Shown: one piece after another, positions 11,311-24,221 of the stretch
How positions within the stretch are numbered: the first letter of the stretch is position 1
Layout: every line of letters begins with the position of its first letter
Assembly (NCBI RefSeq): GCF_964340395.1
Contig: NC_135558.1
Location: forward strand, 14,269,501-14,333,500
From: Glandiceps talaboti
Taxonomy: Eukaryota > Hemichordata > Enteropneusta > Spengelidae
Reading direction: 5' to 3'
Length of the DNA stretch: 64,000 nucleotides
Position numbers and translations under genes: made by a program
The notes under the pieces: model-generated
The model's input: only the letters and a program-made list of their open reading frames with translations
Databases searched by the model: none
Told to the model about the DNA's origin: nothing

Positions 11311-13512
11311 GCTTGAGGAATCTGACCAATAAGAAAAACGATTATGAGGCCTACAGATATTGGAGATCAAATGTGAAAAGGTTGATTTTTTTGCGCAAAA
11401 CGTTCTTATTATAACAACATCCTGTCTGCTGATCAGACGGACATTCACAAATTTAGGAATGCATTCAAAGATATTTTTCCATCAAAGAAGGTTGCTACTG
11501 CAGAACAATATGTAATTGGTCAAAATTATGTAAGTGATCCATCAGTGATAGCAAATTCATTTAGTGATTATTTCAAGTCAGTTGTTAATGATCATCTACC
11601 GACTAACAACTCAGGGACATCAAATTCCACTTATAATTTTGATAAGATTATCGAATTAGTTGATATGCGTAAAAGTCCGGTCTCATTTTTTAATATTCCA
11701 TCTCTGTCGCAGGATTTTGTTACATCTCAGTTGTTGTCACCAGACACTAAAAAGTCCACTGGTACTGATTGTATTCCAGCTCAGTTTCTAAGGATGTCAG
11801 CGAATGTTATTGCACCTTCTCTTACTGGTGTACTCAATCACTGTATTAATAGAGCTCATTTCCCCTCTATGTGGAAACTAGCTAGATTAGTCCCAGTCTA
11901 TAAAAAGGGACCAAAAAACATCCTAAGTAATTATCGACCAATTAGTATTCTGCCTGTGCTATCGAAAATCTTTGAACGTCATATTCATAACAGTTTTAGT
12001 GCATATATGGATTACAATAATCTGTTCCTCAGTAACCAATCAGGGTTTAGAGCGGGTCACTCATGTGAATCAGCTTTGATTTCTCTCGTAAGTGATTGGT
12101 CGCAACAAATAGATAAAGGGAATCTGACTGGTGCCGTACTTTTAGATCTCAGTAAAGCATTTGATTTGGTCAATCATAAAATTTTGCTTTCAAAGCTCAA
12201 ACTATACGGTTGTACCGATCATGCATTATTATTTTTTAATTCATATTTGACGCATCGGAAACAATATGTGAAATATAAAGATCATTGTTCTGATATTACA
12301 AATGTAGATGATGGTGTCCCACAGGGTTCGATTCTCGGACCCCTGTTGTTCATTACATATGTCAACGATGTACCTTTATATTTGAATGATACCAGTTCCA
12401 TATCATTTGCTGACGACACAACCGTATATGCTTCTGATAACAGCATTGTTAAAATTACATCAGCAATTAACAAAGATCTAACGAGTATTAGTCGCTGGGT
12501 CTCAGACAATAAGCTCTGTATTAATGGTACCAAATCTAAATCGATGTTGATTACAACTGTACAAAAACGATCACACTTGCATACACAGTGTCTTGACGTT
12601 TCTGTTAATAATATACAATTAGATTGTGTAAAGAGCGAAAAATTACTTGGTGTTATGTTACAGCATAACCTGGAGTGGTCTGATCACATAAGGTATATAG
12701 AATCCAAAGTAAAGCCAAATCTATATCTTTTATCGAGAATGAAACATTTCCTTACAGTACATTCCAGAAAAATATTTTACTGTAGCTTTATTCTACCCTA
12801 TTTATGCTACTGTTCTAATGTGTGGGGTACTACATCGGCTGTTAACATTCAAGTATTAGAGCGTATTCAAAGACGCTATATGAGATTAATTCCAAACACT
12901 GATCATACAGTACCAACAAAAGATCTTTATCTTCGTCTAAAATGGTTACCCCTGACATTAAAACTACAGTTAAACAGACTTGTCCTTGTATTTAAAGCTA
13001 TAAAAAAAGTTGCACCTGATAATGTAAATGCTCTGTTTAACCTATACTGTCCCACACGAAATTTACGGTCAGTTGATCAGTACCTTTTAGAAATACCTAG
13101 AGCTAAAACTGAGTTTTTTAAAAAGTCATTTACAGTAAGAGGAGCCAAAGATTTTAATAATCTACCTGTACATTTGCGTAAAATAGATGCAGTTGATGTT
13201 TTTAAGAGGGATTGCTATAATTTCTTATTGACAAAGTATGTGGATGAATCATTTTAAGTCAATTGTACTTATTGTATCTGTAAATGTATTTTAAACAGTC
13301 TATTGAAATTTTATTCCTCTTTTGATTGTCACCAATGTCAATTTTTAGTGTTTGTTTGGTATTGAATATTTGTAGTGCACTGTATTGCCGTGTATTTAAT
13401 TGTGTTGTTATTTTGTATTTTGATGTATCTCGACCTCCACGAAAAGAGGTTTAAAAACCTATGGAGTTATCGAGATTAATAAATAAAGATTAATAATAAA
13501 TAAAGATTAATA
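11311..13512 (+). mobile_element. CR1/Jockey-type non-LTR retrotransposon, 5'-truncated
   Basis: The reverse-transcriptase frame is preceded by about 230 bp of related coding sequence (NDYEAYRYWRSN ... SADQTDIHKFRN) that is broken by a frameshift at about 11380. The endonuclease domain is missing. The 3' end has no long poly(A). It finishes in short tandem units of ATTAATAAATAAAG (13476-13512), a tail type common in CR1/L2-like LINEs. Both features indicate a dead 5'-truncated copy. Confidence 0.85.
11545..13257 (+). CDS. Reverse transcriptase of a non-LTR retrotransposon
   Basis: The intact frame is 570 residues if read from a GTG, which is almost certainly not a true start because homologous coding sequence continues upstream. 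RT motifs appear in order: NYRPISILPVLSKIFE at about 129-144, the catalytic Asp in LLDLSKAFD at about 199-207, GVPQGSILGPLLF at about 257-269, and the catalytic box FADD at 288-291. The C-terminal part carries the RKIFYCSFILPYL and ERIQRRYMRLI segments typical of the LINE RT thumb and C-terminal region. There is no RNase H or LTR. The RT core is uninterrupted, so the copy is fairly young, but it cannot be autonomous without the endonuclease. Confidence 0.9.
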   Translation: MIANSFSDYFKSVVNDHLPTNNSGTSNSTYNFDKIIELVDMRKSPVSFFNIPSLSQDFVTSQLLSPDTKKSTGTDCIPAQFLRMSANVIAPSLTGVLNHCINRAHFPSMWKLARLVPVYKKGPKNILSNYRPISILPVLSKIFERHIHNSFSAYMDYNNLFLSNQSGFRAGHSCESALISLVSDWSQQIDKGNLTGAVLLDLSKAFDLVNHKILLSKLKLYGCTDHALLFFNSYLTHRKQYVKYKDHCSDITNVDDGVPQGSILGPLLFITYVNDVPLYLNDTSSISFADDTTVYASDNSIVKITSAINKDLTSISRWVSDNKLCINGTKSKSMLITTVQKRSHLHTQCLDVSVNNIQLDCVKSEKLLGVMLQHNLEWSDHIRYIESKVKPNLYLLSRMKHFLTVHSRKIFYCSFILPYLCYCSNVWGTTSAVNIQVLERIQRRYMRLIPNTDHTVPTKDLYLRLKWLPLTLKLQLNRLVLVFKAIKKVAPDNVNALFNLYCPTRNLRSVDQYLLEIPRAKTEFFKKSFTVRGAKDFNNLPVHLRKIDAVDVFKRDCYNFLLTKYVDESF

Positions 13513-13771
13513 TTCAACGTCGGGCTCTGGCGAAAACGGGTTTTGAAGTTGACCTTCTGGTTCGACCATAATGGCTTTGCATGTAAAGATACACTGACGA
13601 ACGCGTTTGTGTTCCTGCATTGACGTCATAAAGTTCCAAATCCCGTCCTATCCATCATATGCAAATGAGAGGTACTTACCTGAAGGTGCTCTGTGGCTGA
13701 GCCGAGAGTGCCTCATTTTTCGCGCAATTTCTCGTGTTAGAATTATATTGTACTATTACAAACCCGATTTC

Positions 13772-13846
13772 CTTTATTTTTATGGCAAAATAAACATAAT
13801 TACGAAAAGAAGTATGTACCTTTGCATGTACACTTTAAGGTGACAC
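13772..13846 (+). repeat. Dispersed repeat, inverted partner of 9571-9642
   Basis: Carries TTATTTTTATGGCAAAATAA and CCTTTGCATGTACACTTT, the reverse complement of the 9571-9642 copy. Confidence 0.75.
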
Positions 13847-14009
13847 AGTCGGCAACCAAGTGATTCGGTACTCAAAGTTATAATACACAGAAGCGAACCT
13901 GAATTGCTACAAGTGACAAGGTGACGGGAGTGGTTCAATATGCACAAAGATATTAGTTGCTAGATACATTTCAAACTATCGTTGCAGCAGTTTGAATAAC
14001 AAAAGTGCG

Positions 14010-14066
14010 AATACGAATACGAATACGAATACGAATACGGATACGGATACGGATACGGATACGAAA
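14010..14066. repeat. (GAATAC)n/(GGATAC)n hexamer array
   Basis: Five GAATAC units are followed by four GGATAC units. The sharp variant switch shows a homogenised sub-array. Confidence 0.9.
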
Positions 14067-14450
14067 TACATCGATTTGGTGGGAAATAGATAAAAAAAAA
14101 AACTTCTCAGAGCGAATACAGAGTGAACATTAGATAGGGTAACTTGAACGAGACTCGGGTATACTCGTCTTGATGACCTCGACTCGAGTTTGAAAGTATA
14201 TAACATTGTTCACTGCAGTGCATTATCTTTTGTAAGAATAGCTGAGATATATACATTTATGTTGCGGGCAAACGTACAGTCTGAGATTTTTTCAATGCTT
14301 AATACAAAAGTGGCGAGAAAGAAGAGAGAAAGTAGGCATAGTGTTCAAAAAACATATAAGCCAGGGACGTTGCATATATTTATTGCTTACTTTAGCTATA
14401 TTGCGATCGCAAATATGTAAGTATATATCTCATGATCACAAGCAGCGCCC

Positions 14451-14632
14451 CTATCATGGAACAGTATACCACTTGAACTTCTTTCTTCGTCAATTGTCAA
14501 TAAATTCAAGAAGGACATCAAGACACATATGTTTGCAAGAGCATTCTCTAACTTTTTACAATGATCTACTATTGTTCCTGTTCAGCGCCATATAACATTA
14601 GGTTGTATTCGATTTTGGTGCTATACAATTGC

Positions 14633-14663
<31 letters not shown>

Positions 14664-14665
14664 TC
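14451..14665 (+). mobile_element. 3' fragment of a LINE with an (ATTG)n tail
   Basis: A short frame reads WNSIPLELLSSSIVNKFKKD then IKTHMFARAF and a stop. This matches the extreme C-terminus typical of LINE reverse transcriptases (WN-x-LP ... FKK-x-LKTHLF). It is followed by a short 3' UTR and six to seven TTGA/ATTG units (14639-14663). All upstream coding sequence is missing. Confidence 0.65.
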
Positions 14666-15364
14666 ACGAAACCATGACGTATTTGGTATAAATACTTTAC
14701 TTATGCATAACCATCGTCAACGAATTGTGAAAACAGATACATGAATTAATTAATGCAGTCATTGTTAATCGATATGAATGGAATCTAATGCTTTGTGGTT
14801 AAATTTTTTTTTAATATAAAAAACAGCCTGTGTATTAACCGAACCACTTCGTGTTTATTGTGATAATCAACCAAGATGCATGATTACATTATTATCATCA
14901 TCGCCCTCAGCGTTCAACATAAAATATGAACGTAAATATTGATAGTCAATCAGTAAATGTAACGACCACTTTAGGGAAATCAGAAGTGCGGGTATACTAT
15001 AAAAAACTGTTGGCGCTTTGTAAAATGATATTACATCATATAGTTGAGTGCGTGTATCTAATGAAGCGGACGTTACAACCTACTACTCGAATTATACAAG
15101 AATACTCCAACTATAACATTTGTGTATGTAGTGTTAAAGGAGAGTTTAATTCAAATCTCTGTAGAGATCCATGTTTCAAACAATTGCGACTTTGGATAGG
15201 CTACAAATTATCATGTCTATCAGTCAAGAAAATGTAATTTCAATATGATAGATTGAGTGGATATTTTGACACATGTCGCTATTTTGGTTTCACCTTAAAA
15301 CACTGTAGCCTAGTTATTTTAATGAATTATTATTCCGAGAGAGAGAGGGAGACGACAAACGGAC

Positions 15365-15400
<36 letters not shown>

Positions 15401-16655
15401 GTGGAGATGGAGGGGAGATGTAGGAGCGAGAGACAAGGCGTGGAGACAACGAGAAGGGAGAACAATAGAGACAGACCGAGACAGAGGCGGAGGGAGACAG
15501 AGTCAGAGACTGGGAAGCGATAGACAAACAAACATACAGGCTGATCTTAGGAGTGGGAGGGGAAGGATACACATGGGCAGAAACAGATAAACAAGACGGC
15601 CACGTCTCCATGTAATCTGACATCACCACAAATGAAGATCTGTAAGTCTGGATTCATTCTTGTCTAAGAGAAATATCCTTCCACAGTGACAAATACTGTG
15701 TTTCCATTCACGACAAAAATGTCGCATACATGATACAAACTACTAACTCTGATTTTCACACGAAATCAATATGCCACGAACTTAACCTACCTGAAACACA
15801 AAATGTAGCTGCACTTTAAACAATGTGCTCACTATATCTTAATATCTTCTGTAAAACGAACACACATGTACAATGTGTTCTCGATACAATATTCGATGAT
15901 CCGTAAAACATATTAGGAAGACTGTAAAATGTTACGAACAGAACATGTTGAACATAGCGGATTTAAGAGTTTGGACTTTTACAACTGTTTAAACCTTTCA
16001 TTTGAAGCGGTCATTATAGTAAATTCTCCTCATTTCAAATGCATGTCACTGTCGTTTTGGAAATATGTCGAATGATAAAAAAAACCTACGATTGATATCT
16101 TGGATGTTGGTTTTGACTTCTTAGGGAAAGTAAGTCCATAAATTTAGAGGCCATAACGCAGTCCAATCCATGGCACATTGCGGTCATATTAAATTATCAA
16201 AGTACGTAAGTTATCATCTTCCCTTTTCCAAATGTCGTTGTCGTTGTGAACATACGATTTTTATAAAATGTGACCACAGCTGAGGCAAGGGCATGAAGGT
16301 GTGCACAGAAAGAGAAGTAAATTGCTACCATTTAAACATTTTGCATGCAAAAAAATGTTTAGGGTCAGGGCAGGGCTTAATTTAGTCTTGCTGCTAGACT
16401 AGACGTTCGGGCTTTCTTTTGATACTATAAGCGAACAAAGTTCGCCGTGAGGGCTTGTTCCCCATCCTCGATAGCGATGTTCGGTCGTGTGTCGTATTGT
16501 ATCGGAAGAACATCTGAGGTCTAGCAGATAGACTAGGCTTAATTGTAAAGCAGGGTCGGTCGAGTTATCGGAAACACATTATTTCTTTTTATTTGGCCAA
16601 ACGTGATTTGATAAAGGAGGACAGTAAGTAAGCAATTTAGTAGCTTGACGACATA
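14666..16655. other. Intergenic DNA with a purine-rich low-complexity patch
   Basis: No gene is supported. 15339-15530 is a purine-rich tract with an (ACAG)n core at about 15366-15402, and its serine/leucine/cysteine-rich open frames are repeat artefacts. Confidence 0.55.
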
Positions 16656-16657
16656 TG

Positions 16658-16695
<38 letters not shown>

Positions 16696-16745
16696 CCAGT
16701 CAACCAATCAGTCAATCACAATCAATCAATCAATCAATCAATCAA

Positions 16746-16778
<33 letters not shown>

Positions 16779-16834
16779 CAATCAATCAATGAATGAATCA
16801 GTGAATGAATGAATCAATCAATCAATAATCAATC

Positions 16835-16873
<39 letters not shown>

Positions 16874-17130
16874 GTCAGTCAATCACAATCAATCGCAATG
16901 AATGAATGAATGAGTCAATCAATCAATCAATCAATCAAAATCAATAAATAAATCAATCAATCAATCAATCAATCACAATCAATCAATCAATGAATCTTTG
17001 AATGAATCAATCAATCAATCAATAATCAATCACAATCAATCAATCAATCAATCAGTCAATCACAATCAATCGCAATGAATGAATGAATGAATCAGTCAAT
17101 CAATCAATCAATCAATCAAGGAATCAATCG
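16656..17130. repeat. Large compound (AATC)n/(AATG)n array
   Basis: About 475 bp of tetranucleotide repeats with higher-order structure. A block of AATC units, then AATCACAATC, then AATGAATG recurs about every 130-190 bp, which shows unit amplification at two levels. Confidence 0.9.
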
Positions 17131-17606
17131 ATCAAAATATCCATTATATATACATTCGATCTTTATTCCACATCCAGCTGCAGTGTGATGAAATACTAAT
17201 AAAAGGAAGAGATATAGGAAAAACCTTTTGCAGAGTTATTGAATATTTGAGAGAAATATCTGTGTATTGTTGACATTATGTCACAGTGGTAAATGTTTAA
17301 AATCAAGAGTAATGCAAAAGGTGGGAACATGAAATTGCAAGATTCAAATGTAAATGTTTATCGTGAGTCTGACATATACAAGTAGTACAATTTAATTTAA
17401 GTGAGGGCTTCGCTGTAAAAATTATTTCAGATAGAGGAGTAACTAATGACCGATAGAGTATGATGAAACTGTAATTGAGTATACTATTACTGTCTCGATT
17501 CCAAATACCTCATGTCCATGGCAACAATAGACAGTGAAGTTGTTGAATGAGTACGCAGGAGTGCTGTGTTGTTTCTAGAAATATTCTGATCATACATAAA
17601 TTACTG

Positions 17607-19101
17607 TCATGCGATATCAGTTGTGTCAACGATAATTCTGATAAATGCTACGTCATCCTTGACGTAAGCATGACGTGCACTATCAATTTGCGATAAAGGC
17701 ATGAACAGAGGACATCCACTAGCAACGTTCATGTCCTGTGCTGGTCGCTTGAATGAACTTGACGTTGGATCAGGACGGAAAGCATCAATCACGTGATCTC
17801 GATTATTTTGATCCAACCACATCAACGTGACCTTTTGGCGGAAAGGCCACCTCAAGAGGGCGTCGAATGGACCTTTCATTATCACGAAGAAGAGAGACAC
17901 GTGGTTGCCCTTTCCCATTCCATCACCATTAAGGTAAATTCTAGCACACATCTTGTAACCATGGCGACTGGAATAGAAACAGGGCGAGTATATTGACAGA
18001 TGTATACCGGAAATAGCGTCTTGGCGTTTCTTGTTGAAATTTGGAATCTTCCAGACCAGCATACCGTCATATGATGCCATCTCTAAAGATTGAATTCTCA
18101 GGTCCTGTTCCGCCAAGGCGACATCCTTCAAAGCTATGATCCTATCTTGAGATTTGATTTTTCGTTCTAGTGATTGGAATAGTTCCTTGTCGAGTTTCCC
18201 CTGTCTCTGTAAGTTCTCAATGGTGTTTCCATCTTGTTCGATTTGATTATTAAGCACAGCAACAATCCCTTCGTACGTCATCAGCTTCGTCTCAAGAACC
18301 TTATGGCGGTTACGCAGTCTATCACTTTCCTTTCCATGTTCTTCAATTTTGTTTTGTAATGATGCATCTATTTGTAACCTGTCGGAAGTATTTGCGATGT
18401 GTTGGATTTGGGTTTGAAGCGACTGTGTGTTGGATGTCAACTCGCTTAAAGAATGTTCATGCTTTTGCGTTACACTCCCTAAATGGGCGATTTCCCTTTG
18501 ACTATCTTTGTACTGCTGCATAGATGTGTGTACTGGCAACACAGCATGCAGAAGCATACTCATGTGTTTAGTCACATGTTGCCGATTGTGGTCGCCTGTC
18601 TTTTCCATAGCAACCTATATTTAAAAAAAATAGAAACAAAGAGAAAAGAACTTTCATTTAATATACTCTTCTGTAAGTTATAACTGCTCTTCAACAACCA
18701 TACACGACATGTTGTAATGAGCAACGGTAATGGTAATATCTGCTCACACACAGTATAGACTTTCAAAATAAAAAAAATCCGAGCACTTTGGAAATTTCCT
18801 GACATTCACATTAATGTTTTCCAAGATTGCGCTATGGTTATTTCCTTGCAATATCACGCCATTACATCAGAATTGATAGGTAAGCCGTGTTTTCATTTCA
18901 CTACTTCTATAGTTATTGACAGATTTGATGAAGACTGACTTACCATTTTATCACATCCAATTGTACTAAAATTACACAAAACCATTTTCTTTGGGCAATC
19001 GCCATTTTGGATGTCCTGATGTTGTGTTAGCTGTAAAGTCACAAGCGTAGAATATGGTTTAAATTACCAAGATATATCTTGCCTGTCTGTCTGTCTGTCT
19101 T

Positions 19102-19151
<50 letters not shown>

Positions 19152-19539
19152 CCCCTCTCTCTCTACCTCCCTGTCTCTCTCCCTCCTTCCCCCCTCTCTC
19201 TCTCTACACTGAATAGTATTGACAAAACCTTACCTTTTCTCGAGGGATGTTGTGTTTATCACAGTATTGACACTTCACAGGATATTTGTTGCACTGCTTG
19301 TAATGAGACTGAAATGAGAAATGTGTTTATTGAAATAAGACAATTCAACCAAGAAAACAAAATGTCCTATTTGTAATAAATGATATTCACGTTTCTCTTT
19401 TTCTGACAAGTATGATTTTTCTTGAGAATCAAACTCATTATATTACTTGCATTTATGATTAATAACGATGATGATATTTACAATCACAAATGCATTAAGT
19501 CTGTACAGTTAAAATAAAATTTACGTGTGTATGTATGTA

Positions 19540-19585
<46 letters not shown>

Positions 19586-22022
19586 TCTGCATGTGTGTAT
19601 AATGTGCACGTGTCTTTATATGTGTGTGTTCAATAATTATACAAAATGTTGTCTAATATCATGGCTCTGTACATGTGTTTCATTTTTCCATTGTTCGCTT
19701 GTGATAGTATCAATGCCAAACAATCGCTCAAACTGATTGGTGGTAACGGGGAATGATAATGCTACGTCAGATTATTTGGTTATTGAAATGAGGTCATTAT
19801 GCAAATTATGTGCAGTCATTACCCAGATGGACACAGGATGTCTAGCAACCAGCATTCAGACAACGACCGTTATTGGGATGTGGCTAAATGGGTGGGCGGC
19901 GGTGTAAACTACAAGCGGATATTGATAAACGAAGCGGATTCACAGATCCTGGATGTAGACGTGCTACATTAATAGGTATGTATTCTCACCTTCAAGTCCT
20001 TGTACATTACATCATCCTTACAATATTGGCATTTGATCACCCTCATTACACATTCACTGGTCAAATGTTCAAGCAGAGAATGTCTTTTAACTTTTTTAAT
20101 ACACCCACTATTGTCACAATTTATCAACTCGAATGCACATGATGTGGCATGGTTCTGCAATATAAAATTACACTCTTTGTGAGAAAATCACTCACTCCAA
20201 AGATAAAACTTGTGCCAATTCTAAAGATTAAAAGCACTTAAAATACTAGTTTAAGATTAAAACACTACATGTAGTAAGAACATTCCTCATAACTGTTTTA
20301 CTTATTAATAATAAGTATGTGAAATATAATAACAAAAACAATTGTAGAGATAGACACACACAGATAGAGAGATACAGAGACAACGATAGACAGACAGACA
20401 GACAGGCGGACAGACGGACGGGAGGGCAGACAGACAGACAGACAGACAGACAAAGACATGTAAGCAGGCAGACAGACGGGCAGACAGACAGATACCCCAA
20501 GATACATACATACATACATACATACATACATACATACATACATACATACATACATACAGATAGATAGATAGATAGATAAATAGACAGCGAGAAGGATGGA
20601 GAGACACAGACAAGGCTAGGCAGCGGCAGACAGACAGACAGACAGACAGACAGACAGCGGTTGAGAAAGCGAGAGAGAGAACGCGTGAGTGAGAGAGGGA
20701 GAGAGAGATGTGCTTGAAGACGAAGAAAACAGTCGCAACGATAAGCTCATAACAATAACATGCAGGGATAGTATAGTAATTGCGCGTATCATACATTCGA
20801 TTGGATGCAATGTTTATAATTCACATTTTGAATTTAATTTTACAAATAATAAAGTTGTATAAATACCTTGTTATACTCTTTGTAATTGCCTTGCCATTTG
20901 CATCCATCGTTTTGGCATTGTATTTCTAGCCCATTCAGCTCTCTTAGAATAGCTCTATCAGGGTATATCTGTAGTGAATGTAAAGATAGTTAATCATTTC
21001 ATAATAATACTGTCACAGAAATACTTTCGTTGAATGTAGAACAACGAACCATTGAAATATTGCCATGCCACTTTCACTTTCTATATGACAAAAGTGCTCG
21101 AAATAACGAGCTGTCATGTGTGGACATTACCAGCACCAATCGATGGAATAACCCTTTTGGTTACATAGTAATCGTTAATATATAACAGTGAAAACCCTTA
21201 TCTTTACTTTCTGCTCGGAAGACATTTGTAACATCACCATAATGGTTCTTTTATAATGCCATGAAATTTCTCTTTTACATTTAGATCACATTAGCTTACC
21301 CTTTCTTTCGTTAATATTGAATCACCGTTTCCATCTTCCTTGCATGGTTTACAGAGTGGTCCATCATCCCTGTACAAAAACAAAATAACAATATATAATA
21401 CAACATAGTGAGATTATGATAGAGAACATACTGAAACGCCCAGTTGATTTGACTGCCTATATCGTGGTACAACTATTCATTATAGGTTTAAAAAACCGTA
21501 TGCGCAGTGTATTTATATTATATGTTTACTTTCGTTTTCCCACATGCACATCAGGTTGCGAAAGGCTTGCGTCTCGACATTCCATATTTATATTTCAACA
21601 TTTTGTATTCGTCTCTACATTGTTCATTAGATGTCCTGGTTGTCATGACGACCGAACAGCTAGCTTTTGAAACAACTGCAGTGGTTTGACTTGTACTCTA
21701 CTCTATGGCTAATGATATCGTATCATACCAAAGGTCGATAAATGTTTATCATATGTGAACACATCATGTTTAAAAATAGCCCATTGTTTAAGCATCAATA
21801 ATCAATTAATCAATCAGTATCATGCTATATAAATAATATATATCAATAATTATCTAAACGTAGGAAAAATGTCCTTCACCGTAAAATTTGTTCGATGCAA
21901 GTGCGACAGAAGCGATGTCCGCAGAAAGTTTGAATCGGGTCTTTTAATATGTTATGACAATGGACACATAAGTACTTGGTATCAATGCTAAAATGTATGT
22001 CAACAGCCACTCGTTCAGCCAT
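17607..22022 (-). CDS. TRAF-family E3 ligase/adaptor (RING, TRAF zinc fingers, coiled coil, MATH), complete spliced gene
   Basis: Seven exons fit by GT-AG rules and phase: 21880-22022, 21300-21369, 20867-20968, 19990-20154, 19234-19308, 18944-19030 and 17607-18614. The product is about 549 residues. The RING is split over exons 1-2 (C19, C22, C34, H36, C39, C42, then C54, C57). TRAF-type zinc fingers follow, with Cys pairs in IQCQNDGCKW, CQYCKDD and CQYCDKH. Residues about 230-390 form a coiled coil. The last exon ends in a MATH/TRAF-C domain starting LVWKIPNF, with LYSPCFYSSRHGYKMCARIY and DHVIDAFRPDP. Known TRAFs trimerise through this part, bind receptor tails and ubiquitinate signalling partners in the cytoplasm. 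All exons are open and the phases agree, so it looks functional. The length is normal for TRAFs. The exon pattern matches the two copies at 29-32 kb and 58-63 kb. It is a divergent paralogue, so I give no number. Confidence 0.88.
19081..19206. repeat. (TCTG)n and (TC)n microsatellite in a TRAF intron
   Basis: TCTG units with one TTCTG interruption, followed by C/T-rich sequence, in the intron between exons 5 and 6 of the first TRAF gene. Confidence 0.9.
19526..19582. repeat. (TATG)n/(TG)n microsatellite in a TRAF intron
   Basis: Four TATG-type units followed by about 20 TG units, in the intron between exons 4 and 5. Confidence 0.9.
20386..20690. repeat. Compound (CAGA)n/(TACA)n/(GATA)n microsatellite in a TRAF intron
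   Basis: CAGA blocks at about 20390-20450 and 20630-20657, a TACA block at about 20505-20559 and GATA units at about 20559-20578. Long open frames here (MYVC and LSVC types) are repeat artefacts. Confidence 0.95.
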
Positions 22023-22656
22023 AGCACTGTAATATTTGTGAGTATACAAAATGTACAAAACTATTAGTTAAAAATGTAAGCACAGAAACAAAATGTATGA
22101 TATATTCTTGTTAAACTTGTAACTTAGCGGTGAAAATCTCCACAGAGCCGTAATTTAAGCTGTAAAGTCTTGAATGTCCATTAACTCGAAGTTGTCCTCG
22201 AATGTATCGATCCCCGATTCGTTTTTCTTCAACTATTTGGTTTACAGTAAACGCGCTTGTATCCACATTTCTTTAAAAGGTGTACACCTCCGCCATATTG
22301 GTGTGCTGGTTCCATTCTGGTGTGAATAGCTCCTAAATGAGTACACGCAAAGCCATCTTGAGTTGCGGTACGTGTACAGTACGAGTTGCGATAAATTGAG
22401 TCCGTCACAGCAATGTTCAACCGTTGATGTCTGAATTTCAACTGCGTATGTTTTGGTTGTTGGTGTCTGATGCAATGGTGATATAATTTCTATATTTAGA
22501 AATTACGTTGCTGTTTCGATGGAGTGTACCACGAGTCGAGTAGCAATGATATCATTTTTACAGACAAAAGAAACTGAAAGTTCGAACTTCCTTTCGTCAA
22601 TTACTTGAAGTGTTATTGGATGGAAAAACATGTAAACAATGTAGTAATCAGCATAA

Positions 22657-23076
22657 ATGTATGTATGTATGTATGTATGTATGTATGTATGTATGTATGT
22701 ATGTATGTATGTATGTATGTATGTATGTATGTATGTATGTATGTATGTATGTATGTATGTATGTATGTATGTATGTATGTATGTATGTATGTATGTATGT
22801 ATGTATGTATGTATGTATGTGTGTGTGTATGTGTGTGTATGTATGTATGTATGTATGTATGTATGTGTGTGTATGTATGTATGTGTATGTGTGTATGTAC
22901 ATATGTATGTATATGTATGTATGTATGTATGTATGTGTGTGTACGTACGTACGTACGTACTGATGTATGTATTTATGTGTATGTATGTATGTATGTATGT
23001 ATGTATGTATGTATATGTGCGTGCGTGCATGTGTATGTGTATGTGTGTGTCTGTGTCTGTCTGTCTGTCTGTCTGT
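22657..23076. repeat. Long compound (TATG)n microsatellite
   Basis: About 420 bp, beginning with roughly 40 uninterrupted TATG units (22657-22820). Variant TGTG, TACG and TCTG blocks follow, including a self-complementary ACGT run at 22943-22960. It lies between the two candidate RING first exons of the TRAF gene. Confidence 0.95.
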
Positions 23077-23418
23077 AAATATTCAAATATTGGTCTGAGA
23101 CATATCTTTACTTTTCACTGTTTAATACTGCCACATGGTATTTTAGTTTATGTTTGTATTGAGCATATATTCATTACAAGGTGTGTGAAGTAAATGTAAG
23201 TTTCACAGCATTTTACTCCTTGCCAGTAAGGCAGCATATGACGTTAACCTTGTACGATTTTTAGACGAAGATGTACCAATAATTTTATGATTTACTAATT
23301 TAAGTGACTTATCAACAAGTAACCACCATGGGAATTGCAATATTATAATAATAGTCTATAATTTCTGATCGATACCACTACTATGGCAAATGTCAATCTG
23401 ACAGAGTGAACATTAAGC

Positions 23419-23460
23419 TATGTATGTATGTATGTATGTATGTATGTATGTATGTATGTT
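23419..23460. repeat. (TATG)n microsatellite
   Basis: About ten ATGT/TATG units. Confidence 0.9.
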
Positions 23461-24083
23461 TAGCTGTATGATGTGAGTAGACCATAACAATAGTAATATC
23501 AATAACAATTTTACAATGGATAAACATGTTTTTAATTTAAGTAGTTGTTATTGTTGACACATTCTGTGTGACCTCCCATGAACTTCCGTCGTCCTTCATG
23601 TGTAACGTACTAGTATATACCGCCCTCAACCTAATATTAAGATTATCGAAAGACAAAATACACTAACAAATTTTTGGGTGTCTGTGTTGAATTATTCATA
23701 TATAAATAAACATGGCAAATAGGAACAAAGTAACGCAGAATGAAATGGTTATTACTATGCAAACCGCGAACAGTATTGGGAGACCAGTTTGACAGACAGG
23801 GTTAAGTGTCAAAGGTCATACATGACAGTACATACACGTATAATATGACGTTGTTGAATATTATGGCGCTAAAACTTGAAATGCCGTTGAATTGAATATA
23901 CTGGTCCTGGTGTTACTATTCAACACATACGACACTTACTAAGACAATGTTTTACGTATGTTTATAGATTGAGAAATAATATTTAAAACAAAATACAAGG
24001 TGGGAAGGGGAAGAATATAGCATCAACTTGTACAATGTTGAATCGGCTTTATAAGGCACTGTACGTATCACACACGCACACAC

Positions 24084-24086
<3 letters not shown>

Positions 24087-24140
<54 letters not shown>
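24087..24140. repeat. (AT)n microsatellite
   Basis: About 26 TA units beside the alternative TRAF first exon. Confidence 0.95.
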
Positions 24141-24142
<2 letters not shown>

Positions 24143-24221
24143 AATTTTAAAATATAATCAGGCAGTGTTTCACATATGTTGCATATTATAGTTAATAAAT
24201 AAAACAAAAGTTGTTATTTAC

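Noticed and set aside
22503-23193. Long open frames rich in MYVC/YIHT on both strands
   Set aside because: They are translations of the TATG microsatellite. The same holds for frames at 8215-8446, 20246-20567, 28457-28791, 30373-30783, 57430-57786 and 59356-59692.
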